64,000 bases of DNA from Hymenobacter sp. BRD67 (lineage in GTDB: Bacteria > Bacteroidota > Bacteroidia > Cytophagales > Hymenobacteraceae), in the NCBI RefSeq assembly GCF_013256425.1, contig NZ_CP053904.1:620001-684000 (forward strand), written 5' to 3'. This document shows positions 17,792-26,836 of the stretch, piece after piece. A program made the position numbers and the translations under genes. Numbering within the stretch: position 1 is the first letter of the stretch; the number at the start of each line of letters is the position of its first letter. Under the pieces are notes generated by a model. That model did not search any database and was not told the DNA's origin. It saw only the letters and a list, made by a program, of their open reading frames with translations.

Positions 17792-19762
17792 ATGAAAAAA
17801 CTCTTCTCCGCTGCTTTTCTGCTCACCCTCGGCCTGGCTGCGCCGGCGGCCTACGCCCAGCAGGCCCTTGCGCTGCCGCCGGCCACGCAGTCGGTGAGTG
17901 ATGCTGAAAATAAAGCTACCCTGGCGGCCGACACGCTCTACATTCAGCAGCATTATGCCAAGACGGAGTACCAGGTGCCGATGCGCGACGGCGTGAAGCT
18001 CTACACCATCGTGTACGCGCCCAAGGATGCCGATAAGGTGCGCTATCCCATTCTGCTCAACCGCACGCCCTACTCGATTGGCCCGTACGGCCCCACCAGG
18101 TTTAAGCTGAATATTGGCCCCAGCAGCCTGATGATGCGGGAAGGGTACATCTTCGCCTACCAGGACGTGCGCGGGCGCTATATGTCGGAAGGCGAGTTTC
18201 TGGATATGCGCCCCGAGCTGGAAAAGCACGCCACCAAAAACGACACCGACGAGGGCACCGATACCTTCGATACCATTGAGTACCTGCTCAAGCACGGCCC
18301 GAAAAGCAACGGCCGCGTGGGCCAGTGGGGGATTTCCTATCCTGGCTTCTACACCTCAACCGGCCTGCTGAGCCGCCACCCGGCCCTGAAAGCCGCCTCA
18401 CCTCAGGCCCCGATTGCCGACTGGTTCTGGGATGACTTTCACCATAATGGGGCGTTTTTTCTGCCTCATGCCTTCAATTTTCTGTACAGCTTTGGGCAGG
18501 CGCGGCCCCAGCCAACGGCCCTCAACAACCCCGGCATCAAGCACGGCACGCCCGATGGCTACGACTTTTTTCTGCGCATGGGTCCGCTGAAGAATGCCAA
18601 TGAGCAGTACTACAAGGGCAAGGTAGCGTTCTGGAACCAGCTCATGCAGCACCCCGACTACGACGCCTTCTGGCAGGCCCGTAACCTGCGCCCGCACCTG
18701 CACGACCTGAAAGCGGCTGTGCTCACGGTGGGCGGCTTCAACGATGCCGAAGACCTGTTTGGGGCGCTGAATACGTACCAGACCATCGAGCAAAAAAACC
18801 CTGGCCTTTCCAACCGCCTCGTGATGGGCCCCTGGGTACACGGCGGCTGGGCGCGCGGCACCGGCGAGATGGTCGGCAACGTGGCCTACGGACCGTCGCC
18901 CTCGCTGTGGTACCAGCAAAATGTGGAGGCACCCTTCTTCAAATCGTATCTGAAAGCTGAAAAGCCCGGCTCCGACCTGCCCGAAGCGACGGTTTTTGAG
19001 AGCGGGACCAACCGCTGGCGCACCTTCGATGCATGGCCGCCGAAGCAGGCCCAAACAAAAACGCTCTATTTCCGGCAGGCCGGCGGCCTCAGCTTCAATG
19101 CACCCACTTCGGGCGAAAACGAGCGCCGAATGGCAGGGGTCAACTTCGAGTTTGACCAGTTTATCAGCGACCCGGCGCACCCGGTGCCGTTTATCGAAAC
19201 GACGAATATCGGCATGACCCGCGAGTACATGACCGACGACCAGCGCTTTGCCAGCCGCCGCCCCGATGTGCTCACTTACCAGACCGAGCCGCTGACTGAG
19301 GATATGACCCTGGCCGGCCCCATTCAGGCGCTGTTGCAGGTAGCCACCACCGGCACCGACGCCGACTGGGTCGTGAAAATCATCGACGTGTACCCCGACG
19401 ACACGCCCGACAACCCGCGCACCGCGCCCGGCGTGCACCTCGGCGGCTACCAGCAGATGGTGCGCTCGGAGGTGATGCGCGGCCGCTTCCGCGACAGCTT
19501 CAGCCAGCCCAAGCCCTTCGTGGCCAATGAGGTAACGGCCGTGCCTTTCACCGTGCAGGACCTGATGCACACCTTCCGCAAGGGCCACCGCCTCATGGTG
19601 CAGGTGCAAAGCACCTGGTTTCCGCTCGTGGATAGAAATCCGCAGAAGTACGTGCCCAATATTTATGAAGCCGATGCAGCGGACTTCCAAGCGGCTACGC
19701 ACCGTCTCTACCACAATTCGGAGCACGCTTCGCAGCTGGTAGTGAAGGTGTTGCCGCAGTAA
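17792..19762 (+). CDS. CocE/NonD family secreted hydrolase (X-Pro dipeptidyl-peptidase-like)
   Basis: A 656-residue protein with a clear signal peptide (MKKLFSAAFLLTLGLAAPAAYAQ). The N-terminal alpha/beta-hydrolase domain contains VPMRDGVKLYTIVYAP, YIFAYQDVRGRYMSEGEF and the nucleophile elbow GRVGQWGISYPG, where the serine lies in the GxSxxG pattern. The C-terminal part (about residue 420 onward) is the jelly-roll PepX_C domain (EDMTLAGPIQALLQVATTGTDADWVVKIIDVYP). Such enzymes cleave acylated amides, esters or X-Pro dipeptides; here it is probably periplasmic or surface-bound. Length and domain order are standard. It is convergent with the DUF2911 gene, with a shared terminator between. Confidence 0.88.
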   Translation: MKKLFSAAFLLTLGLAAPAAYAQQALALPPATQSVSDAENKATLAADTLYIQQHYAKTEYQVPMRDGVKLYTIVYAPKDADKVRYPILLNRTPYSIGPYGPTRFKLNIGPSSLMMREGYIFAYQDVRGRYMSEGEFLDMRPELEKHATKNDTDEGTDTFDTIEYLLKHGPKSNGRVGQWGISYPGFYTSTGLLSRHPALKAASPQAPIADWFWDDFHHNGAFFLPHAFNFLYSFGQARPQPTALNNPGIKHGTPDGYDFFLRMGPLKNANEQYYKGKVAFWNQLMQHPDYDAFWQARNLRPHLHDLKAAVLTVGGFNDAEDLFGALNTYQTIEQKNPGLSNRLVMGPWVHGGWARGTGEMVGNVAYGPSPSLWYQQNVEAPFFKSYLKAEKPGSDLPEATVFESGTNRWRTFDAWPPKQAQTKTLYFRQAGGLSFNAPTSGENERRMAGVNFEFDQFISDPAHPVPFIETTNIGMTREYMTDDQRFASRRPDVLTYQTEPLTEDMTLAGPIQALLQVATTGTDADWVVKIIDVYPDDTPDNPRTAPGVHLGGYQQMVRSEVMRGRFRDSFSQPKPFVANEVTAVPFTVQDLMHTFRKGHRLMVQVQSTWFPLVDRNPQKYVPNIYEADAADFQAATHRLYHNSEHASQLVVKVLPQ

Positions 19763-19792
19763 GAAAGGCGCCTGAATGATTCTGAACAATAA

Positions 19793-19842
19793 AAAAGACC
19801 GTCCGGCTGAGCTTGCGAAGCAGCTCAGCCGGACGGTCTTTT
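19793..19842. terminator. Bidirectional terminator, 21-bp perfect stem (family A-like)
   Basis: Positions 19793-19813 pair perfectly with 19822-19842, with A tracts before and T tracts after, between two converging genes. The core GCTGAGCTTGCGAAGC resembles the family A repeats, so a repeat may have been adopted as a terminator. Confidence 0.8.
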
Positions 19843-19858
19843 AAGAACTCACTACCCC

Positions 19859-20755
19859 TTACTTGCCCATTTTCTTCGCTTCGGCAAGCAGCTCATCGTC
19901 CATCTTGGCGTACTCCGTGTTGGCGGGCGTGGCCGCCAGCGCCAGCTTCTTCGAGCGCTCAGCCGCCGCGATGGCGCCTTTGTAGTCTTTCATCCTGAGG
20001 CGGATTTTCGCTTCCGTATTCACGTTCCAGAACTTAGGGTCGGTGGCGTTGGCCTTCTCAATCCAGGCGAGCGCCTGCTTCAGGTCCTTGTTGTTGTCGT
20101 AATAATACACGGCCGCGCCGGCCAGGTCGGTGGCCGAAGGGCTGGCATTTTTCGTCACTTTCTCATCAATCTGAGCCAGCACTTTGCTGTCCACGTCGCT
20201 CACGATTTTAAATTTCGCGCCGGTCGTTTCCCACTCCAGCGCCACGTTAGCGGTGGCGGGCGTCAGGTCGGCGAAGGTCACGGTGAAGGTTTCTACCTTG
20301 GCTCCCAGCTTGTAAGGCTTCACCGTGAAGCGCGCCACGTCCTCCGCATTCTTGAAGCCGGCCACGTCGGCCCCCTGCTTCAGGCTTTTGTTGAGCACGA
20401 TAGTCCAGGCAGTTTTGCCAGGTATCGTATAAAGGCCATATTCGCCAGCGGCTACTTTCTTGCCCTCCACCGTCACATCATCCGAAAACTTGATGCTGGT
20501 AGTGGCATTGGCGCCGGTGCGCCAGCGCTTGCCATAGGCCACCACGGCCTTGGTGGTCGAGTCGCCAAAAACCGTCCGGTTTTTCACGCTGGGGCGCGAA
20601 TACGTAATTGTTACGTCGGTCAGCCCCACCCGCTGGCTCACGGTGGCTTTGGGACTGGGCTGCGGCGTGGTAATCTGGGCCTGCGCAACCGAAGCCGCCA
20701 ACAGGGTAGCAGTCAGGACCAGGGCGGTCTTGAAAGAAGGCACAATAAATTTCAT
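19859..20755 (-). CDS. DUF2911 protein with C-terminal TPR-like tail
   Basis: A 298-residue secreted protein with signal peptide (ALVLTATLLAASVAQA). The DUF2911 domain covers about residues 35-180 (VTITYSRPSVKNRTVFG, YGKRWRTGANATTSIKFSDDV, GEYGLYTIPGKTAWTIVLN). The last 90 residues form helical repeats of TPR character (DLKQALAWIEKANATDPKFWNV, YKGAIAAAERSKKLALAAT). The function of DUF2911 is not established. The tail is closely copied in the next gene upstream on the same strand (20854-21300). A hairpin separates the two, so they may be transcribed independently. Confidence 0.85.
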   Translation of the reverse strand: MKFIVPSFKTALVLTATLLAASVAQAQITTPQPSPKATVSQRVGLTDVTITYSRPSVKNRTVFGDSTTKAVVAYGKRWRTGANATTSIKFSDDVTVEGKKVAAGEYGLYTIPGKTAWTIVLNKSLKQGADVAGFKNAEDVARFTVKPYKLGAKVETFTVTFADLTPATANVALEWETTGAKFKIVSDVDSKVLAQIDEKVTKNASPSATDLAGAAVYYYDNNKDLKQALAWIEKANATDPKFWNVNTEAKIRLRMKDYKGAIAAAERSKKLALAATPANTEYAKMDDELLAEAKKMGK

Positions 20756-20803
20756 GAACGGGCAGGCCGGGCTAATGAACCGGCTTACGGGACCAAAAAT
20801 AGC

Positions 20804-20829
20804 AAAGCCTGCCGGGTAGGGCAGGCTTT
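20804..20829 (-). terminator. Terminator between the two TPR-tail genes
   Basis: AAAGCCTGCC (20804-20813) pairs with GGCAGGCTTT (20820-20829). On the minus strand it follows the stop of the gene starting at 21300 and is succeeded by a T-rich stretch. Confidence 0.65.
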
Positions 20830-20853
20830 ACTTTAAAATAAGGGCAAAACAGC

Positions 20854-21300
20854 TTACTTCGCGTTCTGCGCCTGGCGCTGGGCTTCGGCTATGAGCGCAT
20901 CGTCGAGGTGGGCGTAGGTGAGGTTGGGTGGCGTGGTCGCCAGGGCCAGCTGCTTCGAGTGCTGCGCCGCCTCAATGGCGCCCTGGTAGTCATTCATTTT
21001 CAGGCGAATGCGCGCCTCTGTATACACATTCCAGAACTTGGGGTCCAAGGCGTTGGTCTGGGTCATCCAGTCCAGCGCCTGGCGCAGGTCTTTATGTGAG
21101 TCGTCGTAGTAAAGTTCAAATTCGGTTGGAGCCGGCGGCGCGGGGCTCAGGTTGCGTGTCGCCTCGGTGGCCGTTGTCGAAATTGCGGCTACCTCACTGC
21201 CGCCGGTAGCCATAGCCTGGGCGTTCGCCCGCGACGAAAAGGCCAGTAACCCAGCACACAATGCGAGTGAAAACCCGAATCGAAGAGTAGAAATAGTCAT
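20854..21300 (-). CDS. Secreted TPR-tail protein, partial paralogue of its neighbour
   Basis: A 148-residue protein with a signal peptide (FGFSLALCAGLLAFSSRANA). After an Ala/Thr/Pro-rich linker it has about 90 residues that match, block for block, the C-terminal tail of the adjacent DUF2911 protein: DLRQALDWMTQTNALDPKFWNV versus the neighbour's DLKQALAWIEKANATDPKFWNV, and YQGAIEAAQHSKQLALATTPPN versus its YKGAIAAAERSKKLALAATPAN. The DUF2911 domain itself is absent. This looks like a tandem duplication that kept only signal peptide and tail. No function is known. Confidence 0.75.
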   Translation of the reverse strand: MTISTLRFGFSLALCAGLLAFSSRANAQAMATGGSEVAAISTTATEATRNLSPAPPAPTEFELYYDDSHKDLRQALDWMTQTNALDPKFWNVYTEARIRLKMNDYQGAIEAAQHSKQLALATTPPNLTYAHLDDALIAEAQRQAQNAK

Positions 21301-21770
21301 AAGCTCAGCCGTGGAATGTAATTGATGAGGCTAAAATAGAGCAGCTAAGTGGATAGAATAATATTTTTTGCTAAGAAAAGAGAAAGTTTATACTTATTCT
21401 TTCCCTAAGCTAAAAAGGCAGCTGCTCAGGCAGCTAATTTTCCGGTTTGTCTCTGCAATGCCCTGGTAGCCAGGTTGCGCAAACCGGCGGTTCTTTTCGC
21501 CCACCGTTCCGCAAAGCTGGTTAGGAAAAGGTGAGCGGTGCCTGGGTAGCTTATAGGTTTATTTAAAATACGAAGGTGCTAAGGAAACCGGGTCCGAAGC
21601 GGGCTGCCGGCTTTTTCGCCGGCTGTGCGCTCGTTAACCGAACGATTTGGGCTCCCGATGAGCGGAAAGCCGGCAGCCCGCCAGGGGATACCGGCCAATT
21701 CGACTTCCTAAACAGCTTCAGTAGCTAAAAAGCCTCTTTCTAAGTAAGGGTTGAGGGGAGGAAATTGCCG
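21301..21770. other. 470-base gap between TPR-tail gene and serS
   Basis: It contains a family B palindrome (21599-21681) and an AT-rich stretch with A/T runs around 21355-21415 that could hold the promoter of the gene starting at 21300. No coding sequence, tRNA or known RNA motif is visible. Confidence 0.5.
21599..21681. repeat. Family B palindrome, 16-bp perfect arms
   Basis: GCGGGCTGCCGGCTTT (21599-21614) pairs exactly with AAAGCCGGCAGCCCGC (21666-21681). The inner bases include a second CGCCGGCTGTGCGCTCG block resembling that at 34457-34475. Confidence 0.75.
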
Positions 21771-23048
21771 TTAAGCCGAGATTTTCGAAAAGCCGCAGTA
21801 GCTGTGCAGCACTTCCGGCAGTCGAATACCCTCGGGCGTCTGGTTGTTTTCGAGCAGCGCGGCCACGATGCGCGGCAGGGCCAGCGCCGAGCCGTTGAGC
21901 GTGTGCAGCAACTGGGTCTTGCCGCCCTCCGCTTTGTAGCGGCACTTAAGGCGATTGGCCTGAAAAGCCTCGAAATTGGAAACCGACGATACTTCGAGCC
22001 AGCGGCTCTGGGCCGCGCTCCACACTTCCAGGTCGTAGGTGAGCGAGGAGGTGAAGCCCATGTCGCCGCCGCACAGGCGCAGCACGCGGTAAGGCAGCTC
22101 TAGCTTTTGCAGCAGGCTTTCGACGTGCGTCACCATCGTTTCGTGGGCCGCGTAGGAGTGCTCGGGCTGGGTAATCTGCACAATCTCTACCTTATCGAAC
22201 TGGTGCAGGCGGTTGAGGCCGCGCACGTCGGCGCCCCACGAGCCGGCCTCGCGCCGGAAGCAGGGCGTGTAGCCGGTGTTGCGAATGGGCAGCTTCTCGA
22301 CCGGAATAATCTCGTCGCGGTAGAGGTTGGTAATCGGCACCTCCGAAGTAGGAATCAGGTACAGGTTATCGGCCGCGTCGTGGTACATCTGGCCTTCTTT
22401 GTCGGGCAGCTGGCCGGTGCCGTAGCCGCTGGCCTCGTTCACCAATATTGGCGGCTGCACTTCCTGGTAGCCCGCATCGCGGGCTTCATCCAGGAAAAAG
22501 TTAATCAGCGCCCGCTGCAAGCGCGCGCCCTGGCCCTTGTACACCGGAAAGCCGGCACCCGTAATTTTGATACCCAGCTCAAAGTCAATGATATCATATT
22601 TCTTAATTAATTCCCAGTGCGGCAGCGCGTCGGCGGGCAGCTCGGGCTTGGTGCCGCCCTCGCGTACCACCTCATTATCCTGGGCCGAGCGGCCAGCCGG
22701 TACGCTTGCCTGCGGAATATTAGGTAATTTATATAAAAGCTGCGTCTGCTGCTTTTCGGCCTCAGCCAGCTCGTCGGCGTGGCGCTTTATCTGAACCTTT
22801 AGCTCGGCGGTGCGGGTTTTGAGAGCGTCGGCCCCGGCGCGGTCGCCGCTTTTCATCAGGCCCCCAATCTGGCGGGCCAGCTCATTGGCTTCGGCCTGCG
22901 CCGCGTCGTGCTGCGTTTGCATAGCCCGGCGGCGCTGGTCGAGGTCGAGCACGGCTTGTACATCGGCTTCGGCCGTAGGATAGTTTCGTTTGGCAAGGCC
23001 GGCCAGCACGCGGGCGGTCTGCTCTTTAAGAACGGAAATTTGCAGCAT
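21771..23048 (-). CDS. serS: Seryl-tRNA synthetase
   Basis: A 425-residue class II synthetase. The N-terminal coiled-coil arm that contacts tRNA-Ser covers about residues 25-100 (LDLDQRRRAMQTQHDAAQAEANELARQIGG, heptad-like). The core has motif 2 (YTPCFRREAGSWGADVRGL) and motif 3 (ALALPRIVAALLENNQTPEG), with LEVSSVSNFEAFQANR between them. It charges tRNA-Ser with serine in the cytoplasm. The frame is intact and of normal length. A perfect TACCTTTG box ends only eight bases before the ATG, so the mRNA would have almost no leader. It is divergent from rho. Confidence 0.97.
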   Translation of the reverse strand: MLQISVLKEQTARVLAGLAKRNYPTAEADVQAVLDLDQRRRAMQTQHDAAQAEANELARQIGGLMKSGDRAGADALKTRTAELKVQIKRHADELAEAEKQQTQLLYKLPNIPQASVPAGRSAQDNEVVREGGTKPELPADALPHWELIKKYDIIDFELGIKITGAGFPVYKGQGARLQRALINFFLDEARDAGYQEVQPPILVNEASGYGTGQLPDKEGQMYHDAADNLYLIPTSEVPITNLYRDEIIPVEKLPIRNTGYTPCFRREAGSWGADVRGLNRLHQFDKVEIVQITQPEHSYAAHETMVTHVESLLQKLELPYRVLRLCGGDMGFTSSLTYDLEVWSAAQSRWLEVSSVSNFEAFQANRLKCRYKAEGGKTQLLHTLNGSALALPRIVAALLENNQTPEGIRLPEVLHSYCGFSKISA

Positions 23049-23056
23049 AGTGCGGG

Positions 23057-23064
23057 CAAAGGTA
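23057..23064 (-). promoter_or_regulatory. Promoter -7 box TACCTTTG very close to serS start
   Basis: The minus strand reads TACCTTTG, matching TAnnTTTG, and ends eight bases before the serS ATG (23048). Transcription from it would give a leader of only a few bases. Confidence 0.6.
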
Positions 23065-23237
23065 GTTTTTGAATACCGACGAACGCGTAAGTACGAATGA
23101 GGAATGTTGCTCAGCCAGGTCAGCGCGGTAATATAGTAAATTCATAGTATGCGTAACGAGTCTGAGTTTACTGTGCCCTTTCCCTATTAATCATACCTCC
23201 CTATCACCAACCCGTTGGCCATTTGCCCGTAATGTCT

Positions 23238-23534
23238 TAATATTGCAGCAGCAAGCCGGCCCGCGGGGTCGGTCAGGGTTGGCTCACCGGGCTAACCCGC
23301 TGCGTAGCCGGCTCAATCAGGTTGCTTTTGGTGGAGCTGCCGGCTGCCCTTCCTTACACCTCACTCATTTCCTGTCTGTTTGCCCGCCGCTTTGTTGGTT
23401 GTGTGGCGCTTTAGCGCTCCGTGTTGTTGGTTTCCCGGCTTGTGGGCCGGGTGGGCAGGTCGTGGCCTGTTTAGGGGCTTGCCTGAGCCGTTGGGCAGCG
23501 GCCCCTGCTACTCTGATTCTTCTTATTCCCCTTT
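23238..23534 (+). promoter_or_regulatory. Probable rho promoter and 290-base untranslated leader
   Basis: TAATATTG at 23238-23245, with a TTG 20 bases before it, resembles a Bacteroidota promoter and is the last good candidate upstream of rho. The sequence from there to the rho ATG is GC-skewed and has stretches rich in T/C and G/T. It contains a hairpin CCCGGC-TTGTGG-GCCGGG (23434-23451) and a smaller GCGCTTTAGCGC (23407-23418). A short open frame in it (from 23243) has no protein-like features. A long leader suits autogenous control of rho, known in Escherichia coli; here this is inference. Confidence 0.45.
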
Positions 23535-25694
23535 ATGTACACCCTCAACGAACTAAAGGACCGGCTGCTGTCCGACCTTAAGGAAATTGCTGAGCAACTG
23601 AATGTTGGCAATTTCAAGCGCCTAAGCAAGCAGGACTTGATTTATAAAATTCTCGACCAGCAGGCCGTGTTGCCTACCGACCAGCTGCCCGGCAAGAAGC
23701 CCGCTTCGGCTCCCATTCCGGCCGATGCCGCTCCGGTTGCGGTTGAGGCCCCGCCAACCGAGCCCGCCCGCCCGGCGGCTCCTACCCGCGGCACTCGGGG
23801 CGGCGCCGGCCGCCGCCAGCCCGCCGCGCCGGTGGCCGAGCAGCCTTTTACTGACGTGGCTGTGCCGGCCGTGGCCGTCGTTGAAACGCCTCAACCTACT
23901 CGCTTTGAAGTAGTAGAGGCTGATGAGGCGGCTCTGGCTACGGCCTCGGTAGCCGCCGAGGAGGCTACCGTGCCGCCCACCGAAACGAACCCGACCGCCG
24001 AAACGCACTCGGCTGGTGAAAGCGCGCCCCTCCGGCGTGAGCGCCGCGAGCGCGTTGACCGGGCCGGCCGGCCCTTGCCCCGCCGCGACCCCAACCAGCC
24101 AGCTGCTGCCGAAGCCACTGCCACTCCGGCAGGCAGCTCGGACGGCGAGCAGCCCGCCGGTGAAACCCCGGCCACCGAAACCTACCCCGACCGCCGCGAA
24201 ACCCGCGAGCAGCGCTTCGACCGCGAAAACCGGGAGCCCCGCGAGAACCGGGACAATACGCAGCGCCAGGGCCGGCCCGATTTTCGGGAAAACCGGGAGC
24301 CGCGCGAAAACCGCGAGCCCCGCCCCAACGAGCAGCGTGTGAATGGCCTGGGTGCCACTGACCAGCCCCGCCTGAGCCGCGAAGAGCGCTATGCCCAGCG
24401 CGAAGCACAACGCCAGCAGCGCCGTGAAGAGCGCCAGCGCACCGGCGGCGACGGTCAGCCCGCGGCCGAGCAAGCAGCTGGTAACCAACCCGCCGCAGTT
24501 AATGGCCAGCCTCAGGAGCGCCGCGAAGAAAGCCAGCGCCCGCAGCAGGCCCCGCGCCCGCCCCGCGCCCCTGAGCTCGACCTGGTGGTGCCCGGCTCGG
24601 GCACAATGGAGCTGATGGCCGACGGTGGCTACGGCTTCCTGCGCTCACCCTACTACAACTACCTCACCTCGCCCGATGACATTTACGTGTCGCCGCAGCA
24701 GGTGCGGCAGTTTGGTCTCAAGGCCGGTGATACGGTAAGCTGCACCATGCGTCCGCCCCGCGAGAGCGAGAAATATTTTGCCCTCGTGAACGTAGACAGC
24801 ATCAATGGCCGCACCGTGGAAGAAGTGCGCGACCGCGTGCCGTTCAACCATTTAACACCGCTTTTTGCCGACCAGAAGCTCAAGCTCAGCACTAAGTCTA
24901 CGCAGGTAAGCACCCGCGTGCTCGACTTGTTTGCACCCATTGGCAAGGGGCAGCGCGGCCTTATCGTAGCCCAGCCCAAAACGGGTAAGACGGTGCTTTT
25001 GCAGGAAATTGCCAATGCGATTTCGGAAAATCACCCTGAGGTATACCTCATTATTCTGCTAATTGACGAGCGCCCTGAGGAAGTAACCGACATGGCCCGC
25101 TCGGTAAAAGCCGAAGTGCTGTCGTCGACCTTCGACGAGATGGCCGACCGCCACGTAAAAATCGCGGAGCTGGCCCTCGACAAAGCCCGGCGCCTGGTAG
25201 AGTGCGGCCACGATGTCGTCATTCTGCTCGACTCCATTACCCGCCTGGCGCGGGCCTACAACACGGTGCAGCCCAGCAGCTCGCGTATCCTTTCGGGTGG
25301 TATCGATGCCGGGGCGCTGCAAAAGCCCAAGCGCTTCTTCGGCGCGGCCCGCAATATCGAAGGGCCTGGCTCTTTGACGATTATCGCCACGGCGCTCATC
25401 GAAACGGGCTCCAAGATGGACGAAGTTATCTTCGAAGAATTCAAAGGCACCGGCAACATGGAGCTCCAGCTCGACCGTAAGCTGGCCAATAAGCGCGTGT
25501 TCCCGGCCATCGACATTCCGGCTTCCGGCACCCGCCGCGAAGACCTGCTGATGAGCCGCGACGAGCTGAGCCGCGTGTGGGTGCTGCGCAAGTTTATGAC
25601 CGACATGAGTGCCACCGAGGCGATGGAATTCCTGAAAGACCGTATGAAAGGAACCAAAGACAACGAAGAATTCCTGCTGGCGATGAACGGGTAA
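23535..25694 (+). CDS. rho: Transcription termination factor Rho, with long disordered insert
   Basis: A 719-residue protein. The Rho_N helical domain ([20 protein letters not shown]) opens the protein. About 280 residues rich in Pro, Ala, Glu and Arg follow (repeated [10 protein letters not shown] motifs), as often seen in Bacteroidota and Actinobacteria Rho. Then come the RNA-binding cold-shock-like domain ([18 protein letters not shown]) and the ATPase: Walker [12 protein letters not shown] near residue 480, Walker [13 protein letters not shown] near 505, Q-loop [15 protein letters not shown] and R-loop [20 protein letters not shown]. It forms a hexamer that translocates along RNA to end transcription. 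The frame is intact. A strong intrinsic terminator follows. Confidence 0.96.
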   Translation: MYTLNELKDRLLSDLKEIAEQLNVGNFKRLSKQDLIYKILDQQAVLPTDQLPGKKPASAPIPADAAPVAVEAPPTEPARPAAPTRGTRGGAGRRQPAAPVAEQPFTDVAVPAVAVVETPQPTRFEVVEADEAALATASVAAEEATVPPTETNPTAETHSAGESAPLRRERRERVDRAGRPLPRRDPNQPAAAEATATPAGSSDGEQPAGETPATETYPDRRETREQRFDRENREPRENRDNTQRQGRPDFRENREPRENREPRPNEQRVNGLGATDQPRLSREERYAQREAQRQQRREERQRTGGDGQPAAEQAAGNQPAAVNGQPQERREESQRPQQAPRPPRAPELDLVVPGSGTMELMADGGYGFLRSPYYNYLTSPDDIYVSPQQVRQFGLKAGDTVSCTMRPPRESEKYFALVNVDSINGRTVEEVRDRVPFNHLTPLFADQKLKLSTKSTQVSTRVLDLFAPIGKGQRGLIVAQPKTGKTVLLQEIANAISENHPEVYLIILLIDERPEEVTDMARSVKAEVLSSTFDEMADRHVKIAELALDKARRLVECGHDVVILLDSITRLARAYNTVQPSSSRILSGGIDAGALQKPKRFFGAARNIEGPGSLTIIATALIETGSKMDEVIFEEFKGTGNMELQLDRKLANKRVFPAIDIPASGTRREDLLMSRDELSRVWVLRKFMTDMSATEAMEFLKDRMKGTKDNEEFLLAMNG

Positions 25695-25719
25695 GCTGCC
25701 GTCAGCTTTATAATGCCAG

Positions 25720-25768
25720 ACGGGCCAAACCCTATCTCCGCAAGGGAAGTAGGGTTTGGCCCGTTTTC
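25720..25768 (+). terminator. Intrinsic terminator after rho, 15-bp perfect stem
   Basis: Positions 25720-25734 pair without mismatch with 25750-25764, followed by TTTTC. It terminates rho transcription and faces the converging UbiA gene. Confidence 0.85.
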
Positions 25769-25860
25769 ATTTTATTCTCCTTTATTGAACAGTTACTTCT
25801 TTTATATAAAAAGCAGAAAGGCGCACACTTGCAGACGCTTAATCCTCTTGAAAGCCTTGC

Positions 25861-25884
25861 TAGCGCAGCTTGCAAGCTGCGTTA
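25861..25884. repeat. Short GC-rich palindrome
   Basis: CGCAGCTTGCAAGCTGCG is a perfect palindrome at 25864-25881, flanked by TAG and TTA. It lies between converging rho and ubiA-like genes and resembles a separate small repeat family, but only one copy was seen in the window. Confidence 0.45.
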
Positions 25885-25937
25885 CTATTCGTGGTGAGGT
25901 GTTTGAGTAAATGCCCAGCCAGCTGCCCCGCCACTTT

Positions 25938-26819
25938 TTAATGCGATTGGCTGAGTAGCAGTACCGTAATAAAGGCAACGCTCAAACATAGCGAAGATAC
26001 TTTATTCATGCGCATGGTCCACTCAAAGCTGGCCTGAGTGGGGTCATGCCACGCCACCCAGGCCCAGCGCGAAAACAGCGCCACTACGGGCCCCGTAGCC
26101 AGCAGAAATAACAGCAGGCTGCGCGGCTCGCCCCGTAGCCAGTAGGTAAAGCCCAGCAGCAGGGCCCCCGCCAGCAGCCCCACCGCCGCCAATACAAATG
26201 TGCCCCGAATACCCAGCCGCAGGCTCAGCGTGCGGTCGCCGCGCCGGGCATCTTCCTGGTGCTGATAGATTTGGGTGAGCGGATAAGAGCCGCAAAGAAA
26301 CAGGGTGCTCACCAGGGCCAGTTGTAAGTTGGTCTGCTCAAAAAGCTGGACTGAAGTAGCGCCCGCGCCCACCTGGGCCATCAAAAAGGTGAAGGCGCCC
26401 TGAAACACGACCACTACGGCAGTACTCAGCAAAGGGTATTTCTTGAGGCGAATGCCTTCGTAGCTGTATGCTCGGGAAATTAGAATATACACTACTACCA
26501 TTGCTGCAAAGGGCCAGCCTACTAGCAGCGACGTCAGCAGCGCCAGGGTTTCGAATAGCCACACCAGGTGCAGCAATTCGGGCGTCACGGGTGGCGGGGA
26601 TTTCAGGCCACCAATGCTGCCCTCGTCCTTGTCGTAGTAGGAGTTGTAGCCATTGGAAGCCGGATACACTAGCAGGTGCAAAATCGTAAAAGCCGCTGCC
26701 GCCCGGCTCCAGCTAAACGGCTCGCGCAAGGCGCTGAGACCAAACCAGAACACGGGCATCAAAAACAGCGAAAACGGCAGGCGCAGCAGCGCAAAAGCTC
26801 GGCGGTAGGCGGGCAGCAT
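25938..26819 (-). CDS. UbiA-family prenyltransferase (integral membrane)
   Basis: From ATG 26819 the protein has about 293 residues and begins MLPAYRRAFALLRLPFSLF. The two aspartate-rich motifs of UbiA enzymes are present: NGYNSYYDKDEG and YQHQEDARRGDRTL. Seven to nine hydrophobic helices cover the remainder. The family transfers prenyl chains to aromatic or other acceptors in the membrane (menaquinone, heme, carotenoid-type or lipid pathways); the acceptor is not evident. The open frame continues to 27338, but that part is a shadow of the methyltransferase gene in another frame. The start lies about 17 bases after the repaired methyltransferase stop, so the two genes are probably one operon. 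Confidence 0.8.
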   Translation of the reverse strand: MLPAYRRAFALLRLPFSLFLMPVFWFGLSALREPFSWSRAAAAFTILHLLVYPASNGYNSYYDKDEGSIGGLKSPPPVTPELLHLVWLFETLALLTSLLVGWPFAAMVVVYILISRAYSYEGIRLKKYPLLSTAVVVVFQGAFTFLMAQVGAGATSVQLFEQTNLQLALVSTLFLCGSYPLTQIYQHQEDARRGDRTLSLRLGIRGTFVLAAVGLLAGALLLGFTYWLRGEPRSLLLFLLATGPVVALFSRWAWVAWHDPTQASFEWTMRMNKVSSLCLSVAFITVLLLSQSH

Positions 26820-26836
26820 CGGGCGAAGGTAGCAGG

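Noticed and set aside
23243..23581. Possible 112-residue gene upstream of rho
   Set aside because: It overlaps the rho start, lacks protein-like composition, and lies in what appears to be an untranslated leader.
25761..25800. Riboswitch downstream of rho
   Set aside because: Only the terminator hairpin and AT-rich spacer are present; no conserved aptamer features.
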